Origin: Pilatotrama ljubarskyi
Taxonomy: Eukaryota; Basidiomycota; Agaricomycetes; Polyporales; Polyporaceae
Reading direction: 5' to 3'
Assembly (NCBI GenBank): GCA_022385805.1
Contig: MU277675.1
Coordinates: forward strand, 652,344 to 716,343
Length of the DNA stretch: 64,000 nt
Under the pieces are notes generated by a model. That model was not told where the DNA came from. It saw only the letters and a program-made list of their open reading frames with translations, and ran no database searches. A program made the translations under genes and the position numbers. Positions within the stretch are counted from its first letter, which is position 1. Each line of letters begins with the position of its first letter. This document shows, piece after piece, positions 22,672 to 31,957 of the stretch.

Positions 22672-23021
22672 CTTGTTTGCTCGCTTTTTAAAACATATAT
22701 AATAGTCCTACACTAGTACATGTCTCAGAATCAGACGTCGAGGTCTTATGAAGGATCGGACATCCCCGATCGCAACGGACACTGTCACACTGGTCAAGTC
22801 GGACTCTCTTCTCTTGCCGCTCACAACTCTGCCGATCGTCGAGCGCCGTGGCTTGGGGATTATACAGGCATCGTATGTGCCCTGTGTACCTTTGACCGAG
22901 TCGAAGATGAAATAACATGTACCCGTTAAGTAGGTGGCGGCGACTGCGAACGCGCGAACAGGCGGTCCAGTCGAGTGGATTGCTCCCCCGATACTCCCAC
23001 AGGCTCTCACTCACATCGACC
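22672..23021. other. Spacer between tRNA-Asp and BTB gene
   Basis: It contains a TATATAT element at about 22694-22701, suitably placed for the tRNA on the minus strand, and the promoter of the BTB gene on the other. No gene was recognised. Confidence 0.5.
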
Positions 23022-24310
23022 ATGACCTCTCTGGATTCTAACAAACATCCGGTGTTCTGGTTCTCCGACGGCTCTCTGGTTCTTCGCGCTCAGTCGTCGC
23101 TCTTTCGCGTCCATATATCTCAGCTGTGCCGCAAGTCGACGTTCTTCCGCGATCTCTTCTCTCTGCCACAGCCTGCTCACCCGGCCGAGACTGAGGGTGA
23201 ACGTATGGAGGGATGTCCAGTCCTTGACCTGCACGATACGCCTGAGGATGTCGCGAACATGGTGAAGGTGATATATGACGGTCCGTACGTGTACACTCAT
23301 AGTCAGAATCCTGTGCTTGGTGCCCTATCTGCCTGTATTGTGCCAATCGAGGGCCGTGGCTTCCATGCCCAGCATCGGAGTGATTACGCGGGCAGTCTGC
23401 TTGGAGTTGGCGATCTTATGCAACGTGTTGCCAAGCTAACGGTGGCCGCTCGCTTTAGGCACTTCACCAATAACGACCGGGACGACTTTGTGGCCGTTTC
23501 GGGGTTTCTCCGCATGGCCAGCAAGTACCTCATGGAGGAAGCCATCCGTATGAAGGCCTTAGAGCACCTCCGTCTGGCTTGGCCTTCGACTCTGAAAGGC
23601 TGGGACGCGCGCGAGGACGTTGCTCGAGCTCACGAGCTGGAGACCGGCCTGCTGAGGGGGCACAGGTTTCCGAGCCCCATTGTACGCAATCATACCGCAC
23701 ATCAGTCTAACCGAATCCTTTGCTCATACCTCTGCAGGCCGTGATAAATCTGGCGCGCGAGATTGGGGCCGACGACCTACTACCGGCTGCATTTTACGAC
23801 CTCTCACGATACAGTTACGCACAGATATACGAACCCCACCCCGGAGACCCTCTCCATCCCGATTCATCCCCCTCCGGTTCCTCCCTCTCGCACGCCCTCT
23901 CCCCTGCGGACATGCAACGGCTCGCGCTCGGCAAAGAGACCGCCCAGCACGCCATCACCGCGCTCATCCAGAACATGGAATACGCCTCGCCGGAGCCGCA
24001 ACGGCAGCACCCACGCATCCACCGGCATTCGCGCTCGCGCTCGGCGACGAGAAGCGCGACGTTGTGCGTTACGCCCGCGGCGTGCCGCAAGGACCTGTGT
24101 GAGCTGGTCGAGCTCGCGAAGCAGCACTATCTGATGGACCGCGAGCGGGGGTGTGCGGATCCGCTGTACGTCGCGGAGGAGCTCGGCCAGCTGAAGAGCG
24201 CGGAGTTCTCGGACTGTGCGGCGTGTGCGACGGATCTGGAGGCGTGGGCGGCGAGGGAGCGGGAGCGGCTTTGGAAGGCCATACCGGACTGGTTCAGGCT
24301 GCGGCGATGA
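23022..24310 (+). CDS. BTB/POZ domain protein
   Basis: The start MTSLDSNKHPVFWFSDGSLVLRAQ leads into an N-terminal BTB fold: FWFSDGSLVLRAQSSLFRVH, then LCRKSTFFRDLFSLP, then LDLHDTPEDVANMVKVIYDGP (about residues 9-85). FLRMASKYLMEEAIRMKALEHL (the BTB C-terminal helices) begins about 23510. After a second intron the C-terminal part is helical with a Ser/Arg-rich insertion and a cysteine group (TLCVTPAACRKDLCEL, FSDCAACATDLEAW). This is the common agaricomycete BTB type with a short C-terminal extension and no Kelch or MATH domain. Such proteins may act as Cullin-3 adaptors or in nuclear protein contacts; the partner is unknown. Intron 1 (about 23285-23458) removes a stretch without BTB similarity. 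Confidence 0.85.
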
Positions 24311-25627
24311 GAGCTTATATCTTGAACGTCCACTCGTGGGGGCGGTGCTCGGAAGGCTCGGATATTCCAGTATGGCGCGCCGTGTAGGATTGGTGTAGAT
24401 CTTGTACCATGCACATGTACGCGTGTTATGTATGTATTCAACAACTGGTTCTGCTGTCTATTTGAGGCTATCAAACGAGTCCGCTGGGCACCCTCAGTTG
24501 TCCGAACTGTAGGAGTTCCTGCGCGGCTTGCAACGTGCGGTGACTAGGTATGCGTCGGTGCGTAACACACGTAGGCGCCCGTGCCCGTGCAGTTAGTAGT
24601 AAGTAAGTACTCTTGGAAGTTGATCATCATCCCTATCATCCTGTCAGACTACTGTATGAGCCCCATAACCATCCCCGCAGCACTACCAGGCTGACCTTTC
24701 TCTCTGTTTTTTAGGTCATTTGGTAGCCAGCCAAGTACTAGTGTGGATAGAGCATCTAACTCACCGCCGCCTGCCAGCCTCCCCGTCACACACTAGCCAT
24801 CTGAACCTCGGCTAGACGGGTCTCGCGTTGCACAAAGCTCGACTGCGTAAGGGAAACCCTTGACGTGTCTACTATTGGGCATATCCAGATTCGTGTTCTA
24901 TGTGAGACTCGAACTAGCTGGGCATACGTGCACGACCGCGACACGTCCATCTGTCGCTGGTCGACTGCTGCAAGATTGAAGCACCACATCGAGCGGCCGC
25001 AACCCAGTGTGGTGCCTGAACTCAAGTCTGGTGCGCCCTCGAACGCGGGAAGCTCGGGCATCGACATCGATGAAGTTGCGGAGGCATCGTGCGAGCTCAT
25101 CAACGACCCCCATGTCCAAAACTCACTCAAAGCTCCTACTGCCAGTGGAGGTGAGTAACTCTCACTTGTCAGCGTTGTATAAGCAGAACATCATCAAGTC
25201 GAAAGTCAAGCTGCTGTACACTGTCGCTCCCTTTTCCTGAACGGGTGGATGTGCGTGGCATCAACCGCAACGCTAACATTGACGGACGGGTTCGCTTGCG
25301 GCTATTTCCATAAGGCAAGACTCGAACAAGCTCTGCACGATTACTCAGACCGCTCCGAGTTCGTTCCACCGTCGGCCCACCCTGAACGTCCAGCCTCGCG
25401 GGGCTCGTTATTAATGGTAGTGCGCCTCACTAATCGTCCGCTCAGGACGCGAATGACAGGCTTCTATCAGGAGAAGGACGCGTCACGAGGCGCCTTGCCG
25501 CTCAAGAACATTGACGTGCGCCCGCAGAGAAGTCCAGCAGAGATCCGTTATAAACGCATCTTATGCGTCTTGGGAACCTTCGCGCTCAAGGCCTCAAACC
25601 TCGGTCACTCGGTGGCAAGTCCCAAGT
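24311..25627. other. Intergenic region of 1.3 kb, no gene recognised
   Basis: Several small frames occur on both strands but none has motifs or joinable exons. The right end must include the promoter of the membrane protein gene at 25628. Confidence 0.5.
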
Positions 25628-27006
25628 ATGCCGTTCTCTGCAGCAGAGGTGAGTCGCTTTTTCCCTCCTGGCAGACTGTCGAGCCTATGCTCACTCCGAA
25701 CTACGTAGTCGAAGCTGGTTTCGATCTTCGTCCAGTCCATCCTGTATGGTCTGTGCCAGCCTTGACGAGGGGCGAAGGTTGGAACTCACCATTGACGCAG
25801 GCATCTTCGTGACCCTCTTCTTCAACACGGCCACTGCGCTGCTATGGAAGCGTCCGGTGGGGCAGCCGCTACGCTCTGATATGCTTGGGGTTCTCGTACT
25901 GATGTTCGGGGTCGCAACCATAGTGAGTGAGACTAGTCTGCTCTGATTCCGTGCGTGTGCCTTCACGGGACGCTCAAGCTCCATCGTCTATCAGCACGTC
26001 GCGACCAACTTCTCGCGGATCATACTCGCGTTCATCGTCCACACAGACGCGCCGGGAGGCCCAGCCGCGTTCTTCAACGAGCTCTCCAACTTCACGCAGA
26101 TGTTCGGCAGCACTTTGTACGTCCTGCAGACTCTACTCGGGGATGCGATGGTGGTGCGGTGTCTCCCCAACTTGCGATCGCCGGTTGAAGGAAGTTCACG
26201 TTCACCTATGTCTAGCTCTATCGATGCTATCTCGTTTGGGAGCGGCGCTTCATAGTCGTGGCTTTCCCCTGCATACTCCTCTTGGGCAGCACTGGTGCGT
26301 CGAGATCCGGCCGTGCTCGCATGCTGCATACAGCGACTGATTCATGTACGCAGCGACCGGGATCGGTATTCTGTATGCGTTCGACAAAGTCGTCCCTCAG
26401 GCGTCCATCTTCGTCGTGCAACTCGGCCACTGGATAACTGCCTTCTTCTCCATGACCTTCGCCACCAACGCCATCTGTACCGGTACGCGTCACCGGGAAT
26501 CGTTCCCTTTTATGACTCTGAGTAGCGTGGCTGTTGAATTGACGCGCTCTCGATTGCAGCACTGGTCGCTTACCGCATCTGGGCCATCAATCGCGCGCAT
26601 CTGTCTTTCAGGCATCGTCGGCTCAGGCCCGTGATGGTCCTCATCGTCGAGTCCGGCGCGATATACTCGGCGACGCTCCTCGCGCTCCTCATCCTCTACA
26701 ACGTCGACTCCTGGTTCCAGTACGTCATCCTCGACGCCGTCTCGCCCATCGTCGTGAGTACCTTACCCTCTCCCCTCCCGACTCCCGCGACTGACTGCGT
26801 TTGGGGGCGTTCACACCTTGCAGGGCATTGTGTTCTCGGTGATCATGTTGCGCATCGCGACCGGCATGTCGAACGTCGAGGGCGAGACTGCCCTCGCCCT
26901 GGTGGAGCCGGCCGGTGTAGCGAGCGGGATCCAGCTGTCGCGCATGTCGTCGCGCATGTCGTCGCGCGCGGATAGGAAAGACTCGGCGGCGGATGAGAGC
27001 GTTTGA
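25628..27006 (+). CDS. Agaricomycete seven-span-type membrane protein, copy A
   Basis: The first exon is very short (MPFSAAE) and is followed by SKLVSIFVQSILYG, GIFVTLFFNTATALLWKR, LVLMFGVATI, HVATNFSRIILAFIVHTDAPGG, FNELSNFTQMFGSTLYVLQTLLGD, LYRCYLVWERRFIVVAFPCI, ATGIGILYAFDKVVPQASIF, LVAYRIWAINR, MVLIVESGAIYSATLLALLI and GIVFSVIMLRIATG. That makes about seven hydrophobic spans and a Ser/Arg-rich cytosolic tail (RMSSRMSSRADRKDS). It is a large basidiomycete family of unknown function that looks receptor- or transporter-like; no ligand is known. The gene faces a paralogue (copy B) tail to tail. There are about nine exons with GT-AG introns. Confidence 0.82.
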
Positions 27007-27054
27007 CGAGACTTCTCTCGGCCATGACATCCGTATAACGAAACCTACAAGCAA

Positions 27055-27186
27055 TAGATATGCATTCAGTCGTCACCGCTGACGGTCGTGCTCGCGCCCG
27101 CCCAAGCCTCCATGTTCCAATAGATATGCATTCAGTCGTCACCGCTGACGGTCGTGCTCGCGCCCACCCAAGCCTCCATGTTCCAA
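27055..27186. repeat. 66-bp tandem duplication
   Basis: Bases 27055-27120 and 27121-27186 are two head-to-tail copies of a 66-bp unit beginning TAGATATGCATTCAGTCG, differing at one position (CCCGCCC versus CCCACCC). It lies in the short space between the 3' ends of the two convergent membrane protein genes, probably in the 3' UTR of copy A. Confidence 0.95.
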
Positions 27187-27313
27187 TATCATCATAGTAC
27201 AGTAGTTCCGATGTGGGGGCGTGCCAGCTGCAGTGGCCGTACATACAATCGCTCTCGATACTTCCGATCCCACTCCTCTGCGCTGCGCATGAGAAAGAAG
27301 CAGAAAGGCCAAC

Positions 27314-28903
27314 CTACAAGATCCGTCCAGCTGAAGACTTGTAGCCGTCATCACAAGGCCGGTAAAGCGGCGGAGCTCGCCATCTTGATCTGGTACAGCA
27401 GTCAACCGCAAACTCGGCACGCTTCCGCCGACGTCCTCGGACCCTCGTCAAAGCACGCACCTTGTGCTCATCTTCCTTCGAAATCGGGCCTGAAGCGGCG
27501 CCGAGCTCCATATCGTTCGCGTCCGATTCATACTCCGAGCCGGGCGTGGACGCGTCGCCGAGCGTGCCAGGGACGGGGTGCACGAACTGGATGGGGTGGC
27601 GGGCCATGCTGAGCGTCGTCTGCTCCTTGCCCGACCCGGACATGCCGACGGACGAGCCGCGCACGGTCGTGATCCCGAGCCCGATGCGGATGATGATCAT
27701 CGAGAAGACGAGGCCGACGATGGGCGAGATCTACGGACCGAGACGTCAGTTAGTGTGACCGATCCGCTACGATTGCCAGTGCGACGAGAGATGGTTTGTG
27801 TCACGCACTGCATCGAGCAAGACGTATTGGAACCATGAGCTGGACTTGTAGAGGATGAGGAGCGCGGTGAGCGTCGCGGAGTAGACGGCGCCGGACTCGA
27901 GGACGAGGAAGAGGATCGGCTGGTAGCTGCGGCTTGCAAAGTTGAGGATCGCGCGGTTCATGACCCAGATGCGGAACGCAACCAGTCCTACCGTAGTCGT
28001 GTGAGCCAGCGGGACGACGAAAATTCGGAGGCAGGTGGGACGATCACTCACCGGTACAGATGATGTTGGTGGTGAGGGTGAGGGAGAAGAAGGCTAGAAT
28101 CCAGTGCTGCAGCTCATCCACGAATATCTCGGCCTGAGGAACGACTCGGGCAAAGGAGTACAGAATCCCGACACCAGAAGCTGCGGAAGAGCTCGACCTA
28201 TATTGTTCATCAGAGTAGATGCGCTCACGTACCAGTGCTGCCAAGCAGCAGGATGAAGGGAAGCACGACGACCCGTACGTCGCCCCATACAAGGTAGCAT
28301 CTGTACAACTAGCCGAACCATGTTCTAGTTAGCGGTTACTCCCATAACTAGGAAGGAGGATCGGCATGCGTACCACGACACTATCGCCAATGAGTGTCTG
28401 GGCGATATAGATTGTGCTGCCGAATATCTGCGTGAACTCTGAGAGCTCGTTAAAGTACGCTGCAGGCCCTCCGGGTTCGTCACGGAATATCACAAAGGCT
28501 CGGATGATGCGGGTGTAGTTGACGCCAATGTGCTATTGAAGTAGGATTCGTGAGCTACGGGCAACCTCACGCAGCGAGACCGAGGGACTCACCATCGTAG
28601 CCATGACGAACATGACTACAGATATCCAGACCATGGGGTCCCGCATTGGCTTATGAGAGCGGCGCTTGGAGAGCAGCACCCATATCGTTAGGATGAAGAC
28701 GACAGAGTAGGCGCCTGGAAGGCCCACGCAGAAGAGGGAGTCAGCATACATAACTGTCCAAATGACGCCGTAAGCACCCCCACTGACCATACAACAAAGT
28801 CTGAATGAATATGGAGACAAGTTTGGCCTACGGCGTCAACGTCAGACAAGACAGCATTGAGAGCTCGTGCCGGGGGACTCACTTCATCCGGTGGGAAGGG
28901 CAT
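27314..28903 (-). CDS. Agaricomycete seven-span-type membrane protein, copy B
   Basis: The order of segments and introns matches copy A: a short first exon MPFPPDE, then AKLVSIFIQTLLYG, GAYSVVFILTIWVLL, ISVVMFVMATM, RIIRAFVIFRDEPGGPAAYFNELSEFTQIFGSTIYIAQ, VVVLPFILLLGST, ASGVGILYSFARVVPQAEIF, LVAFRIWVMNR, LFLVLESGAVYSATLTALLI and IIIRIGLGI. The tail is longer than in copy A: about 100 residues rich in Ser, Gly and Glu with SVGMSGSGKEQ and STPGSEYESDANDMELG. The stop at 27314 assumes no further intron; a GTGCGT donor near 27452 after EDEHK could shorten the protein. Function unknown. Paralogue of the convergent neighbour. Confidence 0.8.
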
Positions 28904-29612
28904 GCTGCCGGTTGGACCGGTTGACGTAGGCGAGTTTCGGAGGCGACCAGGGCGGGTCGTATGGGCGGCCAGTATGCAGCAAGGGCATTATAAGGTAGGA
29001 CGCTGTGGCTATCCCGGCTGTCACTCGCAGAAGCAAGCAATGATGCATACCCAGGGCTCGACAGGCGCGAGTGTTCGCCGTGTCCATCGCTGGTTTGAAC
29101 ATGCATTACGCTCACGTCAGGCGGTGATTCTGCAGCAATAATGGGAAAGCGGGATGACCCCACCGGCAGGACAGCGACGTTCGCTGGCACGGGACAGACA
29201 GCACCGCCGGTGGGCACATCGTAGAGGCACAGCAGCTGCCGATATTACTTGGCGGTCGCTTTGCTCACGAGTAAGTCACCCTGTAAGCCATGTTTAGCCT
29301 AGGCATGCATAGAGCGAACAGGTGACGCACTCAGTACTCGGACGCTACTGATAGCGAAATCCCAAACTCTCTTTCACGCTCCCGAGGCACTCGGCGGTTG
29401 AGTCAGTCCAGAGTTCAATGTACGTGCGCCCAGCTGGTTCAGGCGCACTTCCTCACCTCGTGCACTTCCCACTCGGGAGATGCCATGAGAACGCCGAAGG
29501 CTTCGCGACTGCGGCGCCACAAAGCCGTTGCACGTCGTTGCGCAAACTCTATTTGCGGCCAGCGTCAAGCAGCTTCTTTCGCTCCGTCCGCGCTCGCTTG
29601 TATCAATCCACC
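28904..29612. other. Divergent promoter region, membrane protein copy B / aldo-keto reductase
   Basis: About 700 bp separate the two ATGs. No further gene or clear TATA box was seen. Confidence 0.45.
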
Positions 29613-30956
29613 ATGTCGCCCTCCCCGGTCCAGCATCTCGAGCTCAACAATGGCACCTCCATGCCCGCCGTTGGCATCGGGTCAGTTGCAGCCGCCGGGG
29701 AGTAGGATTGATAAGTTGACCTACCTCGGGTAGATGTTGGATGGGCACCGTGGGCGAAGGAGACCATGTCACCGCCATGGTCAAGAACGCGCTTGACATC
29801 GGCTATCGTCATCTTGACACGGTGAACTTCGCTCGTGCTGATCCTGCGTGTCAGAGTCTGACTGGCGCGCGGGGCAACATTAGGCTGCGAACTACGGTGA
29901 GCCACATTCCGCAAGCGAGCATGAGAGACACTGACCTATTTGCGCCAGGGAACGAACGATCCGTCGGGAAGGCGCTCAAAGAGGCGGGGATCCCACGAGA
30001 GGAGATCTTCCTGACTACCAAGCTAGAGTCAGTTTCCTCATCTCCGCATGGGGTGAACGACTCATAAACGAACAACGTTCCAGTCAGAAGGACCACGGCC
30101 GAGTAGAGAGTGCGCTGGATACCAGTCTTGCAAAACTCGGCGTTGACTATGTGGACCTCTACCTCATGCATTGGCCCATGGCGTTCGATGAGACAGGTAC
30201 GCAGCGAATCATCCCAAGAATGACCCTGTTGATGATCCAACGGCACAGGTCGAACCTTGCAACCAGAAGAGCATCCGACTTTTGTTGAGACCTGGAACGA
30301 CATGGAGAAGCTGCTCGCTCACGGTAAGCAGCGGTGGGATCGGCCGTCCTAGAACGTGCTGACACCGTGTCGACCCAGGGAAAGTGAGGGCTATTGGGGT
30401 ATCGAACTTCAGCATCAAGACCCTGTCGGAGTTACTCCCGCAAGCGAACGTCGTTCCTGCCGTGAATCAGGTGGAACTTCACCCGTGTCTCCCCCAGCAC
30501 GACTTGCTGGAATTTTGCAAGGAGAGGGGAATCCTGCTCACCGCGTACTCCCCTCTTGGCAAGCACAAGTTCGCTGATAACCCGACCATCGTGAACATCA
30601 CAAAGGCGCACGGTCCGGCAGTGACAGCGGCACAGGTTCTTCTGAGCTGGGGTGCACAGCGCGGGACCGCAGTGGTACCAAAAACGCTAAACCCGTCCCG
30701 GATGAAGGAGAACCTCGCGGTACGTAACAACCTCGGCCTGAGGAGATTCACGCACAGTTGCATTTATCAGAGAACCACCCCACAGCTCGTACAGTTGAGC
30801 AAAGAAGAGATGGACGCACTAGATCGGTTGCATACGAAGCCCGGGATGCACAGGAGCGTGTGCGGCTTCCATTCGTCAGAGCTCGGGGGGTCCTGCTTTG
30901 GGTGGACGTATGACCAACTAGGATGGCAGATGACCGTGGGCGGCGTGCATCTATAG
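29613..30956 (+). CDS. Aldo/keto reductase
   Basis: This is an NAD(P)H-dependent carbonyl reductase of the AKR superfamily. The TIM-barrel motifs appear in order: AVGIGCWMGTVGEGD, VKNALDIGYRHLDT (catalytic Asp), AANYGNERSVGKAL (catalytic Tyr), EEIFLTTKL (catalytic Lys), LGVDYVDLYLMHWP (catalytic His), HPTFVETWNDMEKLL, VRAIGVSNFS, VVPAVNQVELHPCLPQ, LLTAYSPLGKHKF, VTAAQVLLSWGAQRG and VVPKTLNPSRMKENL. The C-terminus is MHRSVCGFHSSELGGSCFGW..., as in basidiomycete relatives. The tyrosine lies on a 13-nt exon at 29884-29896. The frame from RSVGK to the stop is intact, so the full catalytic tetrad is present. Substrate unknown. Confidence 0.92.
29884..29896 (+). other. 13-nt micro-exon encoding the AKR catalytic tyrosine
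   Basis: GCTGCGAACTACG follows an ATTAG acceptor and precedes a GTGAGC donor. Joined to the flanking exons it gives Asp-Thr-Ala-Ala-Asn-Tyr-Gly-Asn-Glu, the active-site motif. Skipping it would remove the tyrosine and shift the frame. Confidence 0.8.
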
Positions 30957-31007
30957 CAAAGGCTTCTTTTTCTTATCGTCGGCGATCTGAGTTCGATGTG
31001 AATGTGA

Positions 31008-31014
31008 TATATAA
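31008..31014 (+). promoter_or_regulatory. TATA box of the IGPS gene
   Basis: TATATAA lies 86 bp before the ATG at 31100 in the short spacer after the reductase gene. Confidence 0.6.
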
Positions 31015-31099
31015 CTCGCCTGCTCGGAGTAGCAGAGCACGAGCCTCCTGTAGTCCTCTTACACCGCCTCTGCTCTGTCGTCAGCGCACTGCTTGAGAG

Positions 31100-31957
31100 A
31101 TGTCGACAGCCAAGCCACCTACCATCCTCGAAAAAATCTACGCCCAGCGACAGAAGGACGTAGAAGTCGCCAAGGCGACTCCAGGGACGCGCCCCGAGGA
31201 ACTCGATGTCTACCTAGAGATGGGCCTCGCGCCCCCTCTCGTGCCCTTCCTAGATCGCCTCAAGCGCAACCCATCGACCGCGACGGCGCACCCCTCGCTC
31301 AGCCTCATGGCCGAAATCAAGCGCGCGTCCCCGTCCAAAGGCGACATCGCGCCCTTCGTAAACCCCGCCCGGCAGGCGCTGCTCTACGCGCAGTCTGGCG
31401 CGTCCGTCATCTCGGTGCTCACGGAGCCGACGTGGTTCAAGGGCAGTCTGCTCGACATGCGCCTCGCGCGCGCGGCGGTCGACGGCGTGCCGGACCGCCC
31501 GGCCATCCTCCGGAAGGAGTTCATCTTCTGCGAGTACCAGATCGCGGAGGCGCGGCTGTGGGGCGCAGACACGGTGCTGCTCATCGTCGCGATGCTCACG
31601 CAGGAGCAGCTCCCGCGGCTCTACGCGTACGCGGTGCGGCTCGGCATGGAGCCGGTCGTGGAGGTGAACAACGCGACGGAGATGGCGCGCGCGCTGGAGA
31701 TCGGCGCGAAGGTCGTCGGGGTGAACAACCGGAACTTGCACGACTTTAGCGTGGACTTGGGCACGACGAGCGCGTTGGTGGACATGGTGCGCGAGCGGGA
31801 CGTCGTACTGTGCGCGCTGAGCGGGATTAGCGGGCCGCAGGACGTGGAGGCGTACCAGGGGCAAGGCGTGAACGCGGTGCTGGTCGGGGAGAGCTTGATG
31901 CGCGCGACGGATACGAAGGGGTTTATAAAGCAGCTGTTGGCGTGGCCAGATGCGTAG
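31100..31957 (+). CDS. Indole-3-glycerol-phosphate synthase, stand-alone domain
   Basis: One exon encodes 285 residues covering the whole IGPS (beta/alpha)8 barrel. IGPS closes the indole ring of CdRP in tryptophan synthesis. Active-site motifs are intact: [13 protein letters not shown] (catalytic Glu and Lys plus phosphate-binding SPSKG, about residues 70-82), [14 protein letters not shown] (catalytic Lys), MEPVVEVNN (Glu), VGVNNRNL (Asn), LCALSGIS (Ser) and [12 protein letters not shown]. In most fungi this domain sits in the middle of a trifunctional protein with glutamine amidotransferase and PRA isomerase. Here the ATG and stop lie at the domain edges and no GATase or PRAI sequence is nearby. 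It may be a paralogue or the pathway may be split in this species. Third codon positions are strongly GC-biased. Confidence 0.93.
   Translation: MSTAKPPTILEKIYAQRQKDVEVAKATPGTRPEELDVYLEMGLAPPLVPFLDRLKRNPSTATAHPSLSLMAEIKRASPSKGDIAPFVNPARQALLYAQSGASVISVLTEPTWFKGSLLDMRLARAAVDGVPDRPAILRKEFIFCEYQIAEARLWGADTVLLIVAMLTQEQLPRLYAYAVRLGMEPVVEVNNATEMARALEIGAKVVGVNNRNLHDFSVDLGTTSALVDMVRERDVVLCALSGISGPQDVEAYQGQGVNAVLVGESLMRATDTKGFIKQLLAWPDA

Noticed and set aside
22917..23021. Upstream start of the BTB protein near 22917
   Set aside because: The added residues are Arg-rich without motif; the ATG at 23022 sits at the usual distance from the BTB fold.
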